Position numbers and translations under genes: made by a program. Below are positions 34,567 to 46,148 of a DNA stretch of 64,000 nucleotides, in pieces (the first letter of the stretch is position 1; each line of letters opens with the position of its first letter). Source of the DNA: Elymus sibiricus (lineage: Eukaryota; Streptophyta; Magnoliopsida; Poales; Poaceae); the NCBI GenBank assembly GCA_039707655.1, contig CM077676.1, positions 433,915,379 through 433,979,378 on the forward strand. The letters are read 5' to 3'. The notes below the pieces were generated by a model that saw nothing but the letters and a program-made list of their open reading frames with translations, did no database searches and had not been told where the DNA came from.

Positions 34567-35570
34567 AGCCTTGTTGCTGCCGGCGCTGGGATGCAAAGCT
34601 TTCGACCCTACCCTACTGTGTCGTGGAAACTCCACGAAGGTGGCCCCACCACGACAGGCTGGGAACATCAGACCGAGATCAGGGCTTGGCCACCATCAAA
34701 GACGATAGCTTTGTCGGGATTACCATCATAGAGCACCTCGCCACCCATATGGTTAAACAACGCTGCCAACACCAGCCATCATGCTGCTCGCCGGAGAGCC
34801 AATCTGTGTAGCCTGCCATCCGAGGCCGCCGCCCTGGCATCCAAGACCGTCTCCCTGCCGCTGCCCCGGCATCCAAGACCGCTCGCAAGGTTGCACCTTG
34901 GCACATACATCACTGACATAGAGCTGGACCGCCATCGGTGCACGCGACGAGGGGGCCCGGCATCAGGGGCCTGATCCCGACTAGATCTAGCCCACAAACT
35001 GAAGATGCGGCGGAGCATGGAGCTCGTCGGCGACACCCCGCAACATGCCTACGGGCCACATGCCCGTACACTGCCCTGAAGCCGCGCGGCCGCATGTTGC
35101 ACAGTCGAGACAGCTGGCCTCCACGGGCCAGATCTTGCCTAGGGCGCACCGTCAAGGCCCATCACCCCTTGTCCCCGGAGCCCCATCGGAACTCCGCCAG
35201 CCCAGGACGCTGCCCGCCGGTTACCAGGGCAACGAACTACCCCTCAAAAAAAAAACAGGGCAACGAACTCGTTGCTACCCGTGGAGGCCGACCGACGAGG
35301 AGGACGGCTCGCGCCGCTCCAAGCCATGGAGGATTCATGGTGCAGGCGCTGGGGAGCCGGGAGAATAGCCCCGTGCCGCCGCCGTCGGCCACACGGACTT
35401 CTCAAGCCATGGAGGGTGCATGGTTTTCTTCCAAAGAGAAACCCAACTTTCCAAGTTCCTACTGCTCGTGTCGGTTGGCGGTGCCTCCATGTCGTTGTCA
35501 CCTCATCTCTCCGGCAGCTGTAGCAGGTACCACGTAGAGAACCACGCGGTAAATTTTTTATTTGAGATTC
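34567..35570. other. Unassigned GC-rich sequence
   Basis: About 1 kb with chance frames on both strands (up to 199 codons) but no recognised domain. An A10 run at about 35247-35257 is bracketed by CAGGGCAACGAACT twice (35226 and 35258), a duplication of unclear origin. Confidence 0.3.
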
Positions 35571-36562
35571 ACTAATTTCTAGGCTGCTTAAAAATTAGCA
35601 ACCCTGAAGTAAAATTATTTTGTGGATGTTTCGTATGACCGCATGTGATTAGGCGGATTTTGGGCTTGGGGAGACATTCAGAACACCCACTAGCAAGTAT
35701 AACACCAACTAGATGAAAGCATCCAAGACGAGCGTGCAACAGAAAGGATGAACTTCTCGAAACAGACTTTCGCCCCGCTTTATATATAAAGCAACAACAA
35801 AAATGATGAACTCGATGGTGTTCTGTGCAAGACAAGTGATCAAATTCAATTGCTCTGCATTTTACAGATAGACACGTGATCCATAGTCGTCCTGCTATTG
35901 TTAATGTATGGTTGACATCATCATCTTTGTAAAACGAGAGAAATTTCTAGCATTAAATTTCGAGCTTGCTAGGTGTTCAATCCGATAATTTGCAGACTTC
36001 CAGATGTAATAATCGTGAAACCAAAACCTGTTTCATATCATCACATGAAAGGAAACGTGACCACTCTTAAATCGGCCAACACTGACAACATGTAATTAAG
36101 TTGCAAATCTGTTATCTGGAACTAGCATATTTATCTTCCTCCAGGAGGGCACACCTTCAACAAGTTCCTGTCTACCCAAAAATTATAAAACCCTGGAGAA
36201 AAAACAGCAGGAAACAAAGGCTAGTTGTTCAGTTCAGTCCGGCGCTTTAGTTAACTGGAGTAAACTGCAGAATTGCAATAACTAGATTCATATCACCATT
36301 GAAATTCGCGGGATTTCCCACACGAAAAGAAATGTGGCCAGTCTTATCTTAGATCGGCAAAACTGATGTCGTGTAATTTAGTTACAAAACTTTTATCTGG
36401 AGAAAGATGAACAAAGTACCAGCATACTTGGTGCTCGTTTCTACTTAAAAACGTAAAACAAGTTCAAAGGCCCTGGCGCAAACAAGAGCAGGAAACTGAA
36501 GTATCAATCAGGCAAAAAACTGTTATTGAATGCCGTAATACAGCGTGCACACAAAGATCAAA
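35571..36562. other. Downstream region of the F-box gene with a diverged duplication
   Basis: Two related ~220 bp blocks (about 36010-36230 and 36280-36510) share AGCAGGAAAC, CGTGTAATTTAGTTAC/CATGTAATTAAGTTGC and TTATCTGGA. At 35765-35795 CGCCCCGCTTTATATATAAAGC recalls a common grass repeat tail; a similar stretch is at 11195. No gene. Confidence 0.4.
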
Positions 36563-38113
36563 CTAACAACCAACAAACACATAGCTGTATATAGTAATAA
36601 GAAGTTTTACTATATAATATTGACTTTTTCCAATATTAACCAAACCTAAGAACTTGCCATCAATATCGCAGCGCAACACATGCTTCTTATTAAACATGAT
36701 CAGCAGCTCACACTCGTTTATCACAGCCATATCACTGAATGATTGTACCATTGAATCAAGTGGTGTTTTTTTTTCTTTTTCTTTTTGAATGAACTTAAAT
36801 AAAGTTGCCGTGATGCCTCCACCGTTGAAAGTTCAATCCGGTACTTGAAAGCCCAGATTTCCGCCTCATAATCTTGCATCACCCAGACATCCATAGCGGT
36901 GAAACTAGGAGTTGAGCTGGCCCAGCAAGCGTCCCTTTCATGTCGAACAACTTTCTATTAGGGCATGGCTGAGCGGGACTACGCATCCACCGGAATGACT
37001 CGGCTTCTGTGTCGAACACAATAATGTCTCCACCACCTCCCATAATGTCACTGGCATCATAAAGACACCAGTGGAGGCTGCCACGGTGGTGGACTGCTGG
37101 TGAGTGGTCGGATGACAAGCGCAGCTCATTCAGTAACTTCTGTTCCATGGAAGGCGATGAGACCGTTTGCATTCTGACTATTGCATGCCTCAGCTTGTCA
37201 GATCCCACCGTGAGGATGTATAATCTAGATTTAGACAAGTCATGTGACTGTGAGACCCAGAGCACCCTATATTCTCCAGTAGGATGGTGGCAGTAGAAAC
37301 CAATTACGAAGTTGATGTTAGGTATTCCAAACGTATGTGTCAAGTTAGACAGAGTCAAGGTACTATACGTGTTGGTAGTCTAAGTCGGCAACTACTCACG
37401 TGGTTGTGTTGGAGTCTTTGTAATTTAGCTATTATAAATAAAGGAGAAAATCCCCAGGGAAGCTGCGGCAGAGGGGGAAAAAGATCAATCTTGTGCGTGC
37501 TTGTTCTGCTGTGTTTCTCTTGTCTCTACAGATCGATTAACCTAGCCGCCGGAGATTAGTTCGCTTCATAAGCTAGCCTACGTGAAAAGCATCCACCTAC
37601 CTGCTTGCCTGCTTAGTTAGTTGTGTACGTGCTCGCGTTACTATCCGGCGTACGACGACGATCTGATCTACGGCAAGCTCTGAGTTCTAACAGTTGAACC
37701 CTCAAGGCTGCGGTAGGACAACATACTTGACGGGTGACCGGGTTGCAGATGGAGAAATGGGACCGCGTCCAGAGGTAGATAATGAAGAAGCCATCACAGG
37801 AGCCTTTGAGGCTATTCTTAAAACGGTGTTTGGAGTCCTGGAGGAAGGGCCAGAGCTCTTGATTGGAGGTGCCAGCACCGGCGTCACCCAAGACGACATA
37901 ACTGGCGGGCCGCCCCTGCCCATTGACAATAGAGAGCAATGGCTGGCGGTGGTGGTGCTCGAGCATGAATTCAGGTGTGGATGTGGCACTGCGCGACGAC
38001 GTGCTGACAGCACGGCTGCGGCTGACGGCCTTGGACGGCAACCGGATGAGTATTCTGTGCATCATCTCCTCGGGCAGATCCTCGAGCAGGGTGGCGCCCG
38101 TCCTGTCCGGCAT
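36563..38113 (-). pseudogene. F-box protein gene with F-box-associated domain, broken
   Basis: Starts MPDRTGATLLEDLPEEMMHR at 38113. Residues about 9-50 form the F-box (LPEEMMHRILIRLPSK), which in working genes binds SKP1 in an SCF ubiquitin ligase. The middle part reads NPVTRQVCC, then is cut by a 323 bp LTR-like insertion (37370-37692). The F-box-associated part resumes with GFYCHHPTGEYRVLWVS, SPAVHHRGSLHWCLYD and DIIVFDTEAESFRWM. Near 36905 the frame shifts, continuing as MDVWVMQDYEAEIWAFKYRI, and at the A-run near 36765 it shifts again to MVQSFSDMAVINECELL and CDIDGKFLGLVNIGKSQY. An upstream TTTTCAG acceptor (about 38126) and TGGGTAAATTC donor (about 38262) suggest a 5' UTR intron. Not functional as it stands. 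Confidence 0.85.
37370..37692 (+). mobile_element. Solo LTR-like insertion (323 bp) in the F-box gene
   Basis: Starts TGTTGGTAGTCTAAG and ends GAGTTCTAACA, so it has TGTT...AACA ends. ATTATAAATAAAGGAG (about 37430-37445) is a TATA-like box. The flanks ATACG and GTTGA differ, so no target duplication is present. It reads as a short Copia-type or TRIM LTR. Orientation is assumed from the TATA position. Confidence 0.6.
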
Positions 38114-38929
38114 CGTGCTCCGTCGAGTCCGGTCAACTGAAAAGACACGGAAATCTTAGTGCCGAGAGGTAAAACCCGCCTCTATGGCTTATTCCTCTAG
38201 ACCAGCTCAAATTAAAATGCCAAGCAAGTAAAATACACGAGGAAGGCGAGACGAATTTACCCAAAGAGACAGGCCGCCACGAGCAGGAGAGTCAAGCGGC
38301 GGCGGCGAGCAATATCGGCAGCGTCGGTGTGTTCCGTCGCCTGTAGACACGAATACAAGGGAGATTTCAGCGCAATCTGCAGATGGCGAAGGGCAAGAGA
38401 AAACATCAGACAAGAGATAGGGACGGCGACCGGTTTGGGCGTCGAAGCTGCTCACCTACGTCGTGGAGGAAGGCGGCGGAGAAGGTCTCGGCGCGAGGCA
38501 GAACAACAGCTCGGTCGACGCGGGTGGGAAGTGACCGAGGGCGGAGGGTCAAACCCTAGAGGGCCGTGCTCCCCCGCACCCAGTCAGGGAGGGGAGCTCG
38601 ACCAGGAGACCATTGCGCGAGGTGTGGACCGCGGAGAGGAGGCGAGCGAGCTCGATCCGGAATGCACGGGGCAGGACGCCCGCGAGCTTGATGCAGGGGA
38701 GAGGAGTGACGAAAAATTAGGTCTTCCAGGGGAGAGGGGTGGGGAGTGGAAGTGGAGTATGTTGAACAATATAGCCATGTAATGACAACTGCTGCATTGC
38801 ATCTTTGCATGAGGGTACAAACTTTGATTTAGCCCCTTGGGATCGATGCAGATTTGTTTGCTTCTGATGTTGGTTTTTTACTCTTGTCAATGTAACTTGC
38901 AAATTATACTTGTACTGCAGCTGTTGTTC

Positions 38930-40134
38930 TGTACAAGATTATTTTTAAATGCCTGTATTAGTCGTAGGGATCTCACTGTATCCTGTTGTACATTCAGAAA
39001 GGGATCCAAGAGCGGGGCAACGGCTACTTGCAGTGGTTGTCGTGGTGCAGGAATGAGGATGATAACAAGATAGATCGGACCTGGCATGATCCAACAGATG
39101 AATACTGTTTGCCCTGAATGCAGAGGATCAGGTATGATTCTGTTCTATCTTTATTTAATTGTATCTGTTTCTTTAGTAATTTTGTAATTCTGCATCTGTC
39201 CAGGCGAGATGATAAATGACAAGGATAGATGCCCAAGCTGCAGAGGGAACAAAGTAGCCCAGGAGAAGGTCTTGGAGGTTCATGTGGAGAAGGGAATGCA
39301 ACATGGCCAAAAGATTGTATTCCAGGGTGAAGCTGATGAAGCTCTGAGTATCTTTTACACACACAAGCGTCAAATGCAGGCGTGTCCACATTTGTTGAAG
39401 CACTCAACACTTGCATGCACACTATCTAGGAGTATCCTTCTAACGATGCCAATTTGTGCTTTCGCAGCCTGATACAGTGACAGGAGACATAGTTTTTGTC
39501 TTGCAACTTAAAGAGCACCCTAAATTCAAGAGGAAGTCGGATGACCTATTCGTTGAGCACACGATCTCTCTGACTGAGGCTCTCTGTGGCTTCCAGTTTG
39601 TTCTGACCCATCTTGATGGTCGGCAGCTTCTGATCAAATCCAATCCTGGGGAGATCATAAAGCCTGGTACATCAATTTCCTCTTGCGCATCTGTTTTTCC
39701 TTATCCCTCATTGATATCTGCCTTCGAGTTCTCTATCCTGTTGATACAATTTCCCCCCCTTTCGGAACATACTGATATGATCTTTTGTTTAAAAAAAAAT
39801 AGGTCAACACAAGGCCTTAAATGATGAGGGCATGCCTCAGCACGGCCGGCCTTTCATGAAGGGTCGCCTGTTTGTCGAGTTCAGTGTGGAGTTCCCTGAG
39901 CCAGGAGTACTGACCCCTAGCCAATGCAAGTCACTTGAGACGATCTTGCCGCCAAGACCAGGGAGCCAGACGTCGGACATGGATGTGGATCAGTGCGAGG
40001 AGACCACCATGCACGACGTGAACATCGAAGAGGAGATGAGGCGCAGGCAGCATGAAAGGTGGCAAGAAGCATATGATGAAGAAGACGAGGATGAAGGCGG
40101 TGCACCAAGGGGGGTGCAGTGCGCCCAACAGTAA
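38930..40134 (+). pseudogene. DnaJ (type I Hsp40) co-chaperone gene, 3' part
   Basis: Exons: up to 39131, 39204-39343, 39468-39666 and 39803-40134. Zinc-finger motifs CSGCRGAGM, CPECRGSG and CPSCRGNK are present. The first CxxCxGxG is degraded just before KGSKSGA, and the J domain and G/F region are missing. Then come the C-terminal substrate-binding parts ([46 protein letters not shown]). The end is CAQQ, a farnesylation-type CaaX box of plant ANJ1-like proteins that act with Hsp70 in the cytosol. Faults: an in-frame TAG (39072-39074, after GMRMITR) where Gln is usual, and the intron after 39343 starts CTGAGT instead of GTGAGT. CACTA 2 lies about 33 bp past the stop. A truncated pseudogene is most likely. 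Confidence 0.88.
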
Positions 40135-40184
40135 GAAGGTGCCGGCAACGGTGTTGAGGGCGCACACACTAGTAGAAAAAGGGA

Positions 40185-40375
40185 CATTAGTCCCGGTTCG
40201 TAAGGGCCTTTAGTCCCGTTTGGGCAACCGGGACTAAGGAATCAGGACTAAAGGCCCCCGTTTTTAGTCCCGGTTGTGTTACGAACCGGGACTAAAGGGG
40301 CTCCACGTGGCCGTTGTGGAGCGCTCAGGCAGGAGGACCTTTAGTCCCGGTTGGTAACACCAACCGGGACTAAAT
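40185..40375. repeat. Left subterminal palindrome array of CACTA 2
   Basis: TTAGTCCCGGTTCG, TTTAGTCCCGTTTGG and TTTAGTCCCGGTTGG motifs in both orientations up to 40375. Confidence 0.85.
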
Positions 40376-40706
40376 GCCTCCATGCGTCAGGCGCTGCCAA
40401 GCGCTGGGTTTAGGGTTTTGGAGGTTTTAGGGGTTTCATTTTGTGTTTCCCTTTTCTTTTTATGTTTACCATTCAATTCTTTTTCATTTAGGGTTTTCAT
40501 TTTTATTTTATGTTTTCCATTCAACTCGACGCTATTACATATAGCAATGAAGGAACCATTACACAATATCGTCATGAATATAGAGAAGTGACCTTTTTCT
40601 CCGTGCTTGGTCGAACAACAAGTCTTCGTATATATATTCGACGCTACTATATATAGTACACGTTCATGCATATATACAATATAATATCTCTTACGATACC
40701 TAATAT

Positions 40707-43700
40707 CTAATTACCAAAATTCCTTACCAATTCCCGATGGTATTCTCCGGTTTTAAATATGACATCTTCAAGTAATAATCCCGCCAATTCCTCTTGAATT
40801 GCCTTTACGTGATCCTTTGGTAGGAGATCGTCCCGCATCCGTTCGATCTAATTTAAAGAAGGGGGTCAATATATATGAATGAAACTCAACATAATTGATG
40901 GTAATAAAATAAAATTGTGAATATTGTTTACGTACTTCAAGTTGTTGTAAAATTCTGCCCTTCTCACAGGTCGTCTGGCGAATGAACTCGCAAACGTAGT
41001 ATCCACATAAATTATTCCCGTCTCCCTGCCTCAAGCACTTTACGAGAATAGAGTTCAATCAAAATAATAATCAAGCATTATAATGGTATTGAAACTAGAA
41101 TCAAAGAGATGCGCGGATCTAGCTAGTAATACTTACATTGAGTTGTCGAAATTGCAGCTCATTTTTCCATTCACCCCTAACCTTCTTGGTGAACCATTTC
41201 CAAACCCTGTCCGGCAAACAAAATGAATAAATGAGTTATTAATTACTTGATATCAGGAAATGAACGAAAGTTGCCGATATAGTGCGATAATGATTGAAAT
41301 TACCTCTGGAGCAGTTCACTCAGGTCTGCCCACATCTTAGGGTCTTTACGTTTCGAGTCCATGACAAGTACTACTCCTGCGTCAACCTGAATGACTAGCA
41401 GAATAAAGTGGAACCTGCGCACGCATGACTCATCAATTACACTTAACATCAAGTAAGCGAAACAGAATGTGTACAAGACAGTAACACTCACCTGAAGTTG
41501 TAAGGAAATAGTATTTCCCTTCTGCTTTGTTGTTTAATTAACGCCGTTAGCAAGTTATCCTCTGTGTCCTTGGCGTGGTTTTTTACCGTATATTCATGTA
41601 TGTTATTTGGGTTAATGAACCCAATGTCATAGATTTGTCCTCTTTTGCATTCGAGAATCTTCAGTCTGCATAATATAGTGAGGATAATTATACATGCAAT
41701 GAACGAGCTGAGCTAGAGACTTAATTACAGAAATAATACTTACAGACAATAGCAACTGGCGATAGATTTGTCGATGGCATCTTGATTGTATAACTGAAAT
41801 AATTCTTTAAATTCAATGTTTATCTCCTCGTTTCTACTGAAGTAATGCTCATCTCTAATTCCCACCATGAGCCAGTTGCTCTCTTCCTTTGAGGCCTCCA
41901 TGTACCACTCATGCAATCTTCGCATTTGTGTTGGTAGAAGCCGGACCTCCTCAGGTCTGACGAGAGATTTCCTGTGCTGGTATCTGTATGCTAAATCAGC
42001 CGTGGGGAACTCTACGTCGCCTAAGTATTGACTAAGAGTGAAACCAAGATCACGGGCCGCTACCTTCGGAACATAATCGATATCGGAAAACACTTTGAGC
42101 GGGGGGCACGATTGGGTTTTCTGTTCTCCGAGCTGGGGAATTGTTTTCCCCCTTGCACTACTACTTCCTGACCGCTGCTGATGTTCTTTATGTGACTTCA
42201 TAATAGAGCGGTCATAGTTTGATGGCAGCGAAGGCGGTGGTCGCGTAAGGTTTTCCAGAAACTGCTTCGCTTTTGTCGGATCTATTTTCTCCTTTGGCTC
42301 GGCCCGTTTCGGTGCAAGCTGGCGTTTCACATCGGCATCCACAACCTTCTTGGTTTCCTCATCAGTCAGTTCGTATGGTAACTTGGAAGGAGCCTCCTTG
42401 ACGCTGTTCCTTGTACCTGCTCTGGATTTCTTCGCAGTTGTAGTACTAGCCGCCGGAGCGGCGGTTCTCTTCCGTATATCCACCCGGGGCTGAGGCGGCG
42501 GAGGCGGCGGAGTCTGCTGACGCGGCGGAGACGGCGGAGGCGGTGGAGTCTGCTGACGCGGCGGAGACGGTTGAGGCGGCGGAGGCGGCGGAGTCTGCTG
42601 ACGCGGTGGAGACGGCGGAGGTGGTGGAGTCTGCTGAGGCGGCGGAGACGGCTGAGGCGGCGGAGATAGAGCTGGATTGCTACTCTGAGGAGTCGATAGC
42701 CTTGGCGTCCAATGTGGAAGCACGATGTGTTCCTTTTTCCATAGAATGGTACTTTTTCTGGCATCTCCCAGTTCAGTCTCCCCTTCACCTGTAGGGAAGT
42801 CAAGCTCCAGCTGCTCAAATCCCTTGATAACTTCATCCACCCCGACAACAGCATAGCCATCTGGAATCGGAGAGGAATGGTAAGTTCCATTACGTACAGG
42901 AGATAAGGCAAAGCCGACCGCCACCTTCACGGATATGTTCATGCATTTCACATGTAGCTCACAATTTTCCCTCTGCGTGATATCATCCACGGGGTAGCGA
43001 GGAGCCGTGATATCATCTATGGGCCGAACGAGCTCCGTGGAAGCCACGCTGCTTTTCCGCTGAGATGGTGGGCCGGTAGTATCGAATGCAGGATCTTCGT
43101 GCCGCTGAGCTTGCTGGCTGGTAAGTGTCTCTATTTGCTTCTGCTGCCACGCTAATTTTTCTTCTATCTGCTGCAGCCGGTCTGCATGCTGTTTCTTTTT
43201 TCTCCCTCGGCTTCTATAAGTGTCACTGCAGTCGGGAAACCCAATCTTCCACGGAACGGAGCCTGATGTGCCTCGTGTTTGTCCACTGTGTTCAGCATTG
43301 CCGAGGGCGCGTGTCAGCTCGTCGTTCTCTCTGTCGGGATTGAACGTCCCGTCCTGCACGTCCTTCATTGCAGCTTGAAGGGCTTTGAGGCGTGCTGCAA
43401 GTTGATCTTTTGTATAAATACACTTCCCTATTTTTGGGTCCAACTTTCCCCCATGTCCGTAGAATCAAGCCTTTGCCCGTTCGGTCCACTCCAATGTCTC
43501 TGGATCGATCCCTTTATCAATCAGGTCGTTCTCAGTTTTCTCCCACTTAGTCCTGGCAACCTTGTAACATGGTGATATTCCTTCTTTGCAGCATTTTGCT
43601 TATTTATTTTTGACCTTTTCTTAGCTTCATCCGATGTCTTGTACTTCACAAATGCGGGCCAGTGATCTTTTATCTTCTCATTTGCTCCGGTGAATGTTGG

Positions 43701-44386
43701 AGTCTTGTTTTTCAGGACATAGTCTTGGTGCAATCTTTTCTTCCAGTTGCAGAATTGTGCGGCCATCTTCTTAAGAGTCCACGCCTTGACTTTTTGCTCT
43801 ATAACTTTGTTATTTGGATCCACCTCTGGCGGTAGGGTGAAATTTGTCATGAGCGTATTCCAAAGCATTTCTTTGGATCTATCGTCGACATAAGTAACTC
43901 CATCCGCCTTTGGCTTATTCCATTCTTGAATGCTGATCGGGATGCTGTCCCTAAAAATAACTGCGCACTGACTTATAAATCGGTTTGCGTTCTGCGCGGG
44001 ACGAATCGGTTTGCCATCTGCAGCGACTTCTTCGATTTTGAACCTTTCATTATCGCCCAACCTTTTTTTCGGGCCTCGTTTCTTTATAGAAGATTGGCTC
44101 GATCCGGAGGGTTAAAAGAAGAAAGAAGCGTTAATATATGTATATACAAATCAATTAATGCATCTAGTCAGTAGAGGCTTAATTAATATACCTCGCCGGA
44201 CTTTGTAATAACTAAGGTTCCAACACCGGAGCCGTCATCTTCTCCCTCCATTCCCTCACCGGAGCCGTCATCTTCTCCCTCAATTCCCTCACCGGAGTCG
44301 TTCAGAAATTGTGAGGTGATATCATCTCCGTCGCGGATTATTTCCCCCAACATGTCTTCTTGTTCTTCGTCTCTGCCGTGTTTCAT
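40707..44386 (-). pseudogene. CACTA 2 Transposase_24-Ulp1 fusion gene, decayed
   Basis: Homologous exon by exon to the CACTA 1 gene: start MKHGRDEEQEDMLGEIIRDG at 44386, acidic first exon to 44192, large second exon, then small protease exons down to a stop at 40707-40709. The protease residues remain (FHFILLVIQ, VLVMDSKRK, NNLCGYYVCEF). Breaks: a deletion with frameshift after KEYHHVT (about 43560) and a TGA at 43465-43467 where Trp is expected. The proline-rich linker is longer in PPPPPQPSPPRQQT repeats (about 42480-42660), showing repeat expansion. It would not make full protein. Confidence 0.88.
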
Positions 44387-44454
44387 AGTTTCTGCAAAGA
44401 CTTGCAAGTTATTTCAATGCTATAAAAAAATTATTAAAACAAATTCACATTTCC

Positions 44455-44975
44455 TCGCGGACTCTTCACCGGCGATCGTCGGGGACTCCTCCGGCGATCG
44501 TCAGGGACTCCTCACCGGCGATCGTCGGGGACTCCTCCGGCGATCGTCGGGGCCTCCTCACCGGCGATCGTCGGGGACTCCTCCGGCGATCGTCGGGGAC
44601 TGCTCACCGGCGATCGTCGGGGACTCCTCCGGCGATCGTCGGGGACTGCTCACCGGCGATCGTCGGGGACTCCTCCGGCGATCGTCGGGGCCTCCTCTGG
44701 CGATCGTCGGGGACTCCTCCGGCGATCGTCGGGGACTCCTCCGGCGATCCTCGGGGCCTCCTCACCGGCGATCGTCGGGGACTCCTCCGGCGATCGTCGG
44801 GGACTCCTCACCGGCGATCGTCGGGGACTCCTCACCGACGACTCCTCCGGCGATCGTCGGGGCCTCCTCACCGGCGATCGTCGGGGACTCCTTCGGCGAT
44901 AGTCGGGGACTCCTCACCGGCGATCGTCGGGGACTCCTCCGGCAGTCGTCGGGGCCTCCTCACCGGCGATTCATA
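44455..44975. repeat. GC-rich minisatellite, 21 and 24 bp units (CCGGCGATCGTCGGGGACTCC)
   Basis: About two dozen units alternate between CTCCGGCGATCGTCGGGGA and the form with CTCACCGGCGATCGTCGGGG. It lies just upstream of the first coding exon of the fusion gene, probably in its 5' UTR intron. CACTA 1 has no such array. The long plus-strand frame across it is a by-product of the repeat. Confidence 0.92.
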
Positions 44976-45379
44976 CACATTATACATTTTTGTATACATC
45001 TAAATTAAACATTTTATACACATCCAATTTTATTCATACACATTTTGTACATGCTTGCAGAAGGAAAGGGGCCGGAGCTCACCGCGGGGAGGGGGCTCGG
45101 TCGTCGGGGAGGGGGGCCGGGCGTGGAGGAGCTCCGGCGTCGGGGATGGGCTCGTCGGGGCGGGGGGAGGACTTGGGGCGCCAGCGCGGGCTCGGAGGAG
45201 GTACGGGCGACGGCGTGCGCCTGGGGGAGCGCTGGCGTGGTGGAGCGGCGCGGGCTCGGCCGACGCACGTGGAGGAGAGCGGCGCCGGCAGGGGCGCGCA
45301 TGGGCACGACGTCGAGGCGGGCGCGCGCGCGTGGAGGAGCGGCGGCGGGAGCGGACGCGTCGACGGCGCGGTCGGGCAG

Positions 45380-45448
45380 CCTTAAATACCGCGAGAGGGA
45401 AATGGAGAAAGATTGGGGGAGGGAGAAGGGGGCCTTAAATACCGCGAG
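45380..45448 (-). promoter_or_regulatory. Duplicated TATA-like sites for the CACTA 2 fusion gene
   Basis: CCTTAAATACCGCGAG occurs at 45380-45395 and 45433-45448. On the minus strand each gives CTCGCGGTATTTAAGG. The position matches the TATA box of CACTA 1 next to the central palindromes. Confidence 0.45.
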
Positions 45449-45645
45449 CCCTTTAGTCCCGGTTGCGTCCACCAACCGGGACGAAAGGGTCTTTAGTCCC
45501 GGTTGGTGGCTCCAACCGGGACTAAAGGTAGGCCTTTAGTCCCGGTTGGAGCCACCAACCGGGACTAAAGTTTTTTCGGCCGCAGCCGAAAGGGCGCAAA
45601 AGGCAAGGCCTTTAGTCCCGGTTGGAGCCACCAACCGGGACTAAC
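45449..45645. repeat. Central palindrome array of CACTA 2
   Basis: Palindromes of CCTTTAGTCCCGGTTGG with GTGGC/GCCAC centres at about 45449-45488, 45491-45528, 45533-45570 and 45608-45645. Equivalent to 25109-25308 in CACTA 1. Confidence 0.85.
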
Positions 45646-46148
45646 CTAATTTATAAAATTATTTTAGTTTTGTTTTAAACAGATTCAAAAACAGTAGCAT
45701 ACATGCCTAGTTTTGATTTAATTCTTTTTGCTATTAAAGTTTTTAACAAAAAATACTTTATGAAAATTTTAGTTGGATAAATTTTACTTTCTATTAACTT
45801 TACTTTAGATCAGAAACAATTTGTATTATTAGTTGAATTTTTTTATTTAATTCTAAGTTAATATTATTTTGATCATAACAAGAGTTTTATAAAAGCTTTT
45901 TAGTTGATTCTTTTTGCTATTGAAGAATATTATAAAATACTTTTTGTTAACCTAATAATGTTATATTTTCTTTTCTGTTAAGTTATTAGTTTAGTATTTT
46001 TCTTTGCTGCTAAGTTTTATTTAGGACAAAAAATATTTTTGTTATTTGTAGTTAAGTCCTACAGTACCCTTAGGAGTTTTTATTTGGATTTCCTTGAAGT
46101 TTTGTTTTGCTTTCTATTTGCTTTTTTTAATATGTTTATAAAATTATT

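Noticed and set aside
35226..35271. Target duplication CAGGGCAACGAACT around an A-run
   Set aside because: Only about 17 bp lie between the copies, too short for a retroposon; more likely a local duplication.
34215..35537. Overlapping frames of up to 199 codons
   Set aside because: They cross the end of the Copia LTR and the CACTA relic, so they cannot be one gene; composition explains the open length.
38327..38782. 151-codon plus-strand frame near the DnaJ gene
   Set aside because: It lies antisense to the probable F-box 5' UTR, is GC-rich and has no J-domain features.
44455..44975. CRISPR-like array
   Set aside because: Units follow each other directly without spacers; it is a minisatellite.
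44316..45008. 230-codon plus-strand open frame
   Set aside because: It runs through the 21/24 bp minisatellite; the repeat unit happens to lack stops. No domain, and it lies antisense to a transposon gene.
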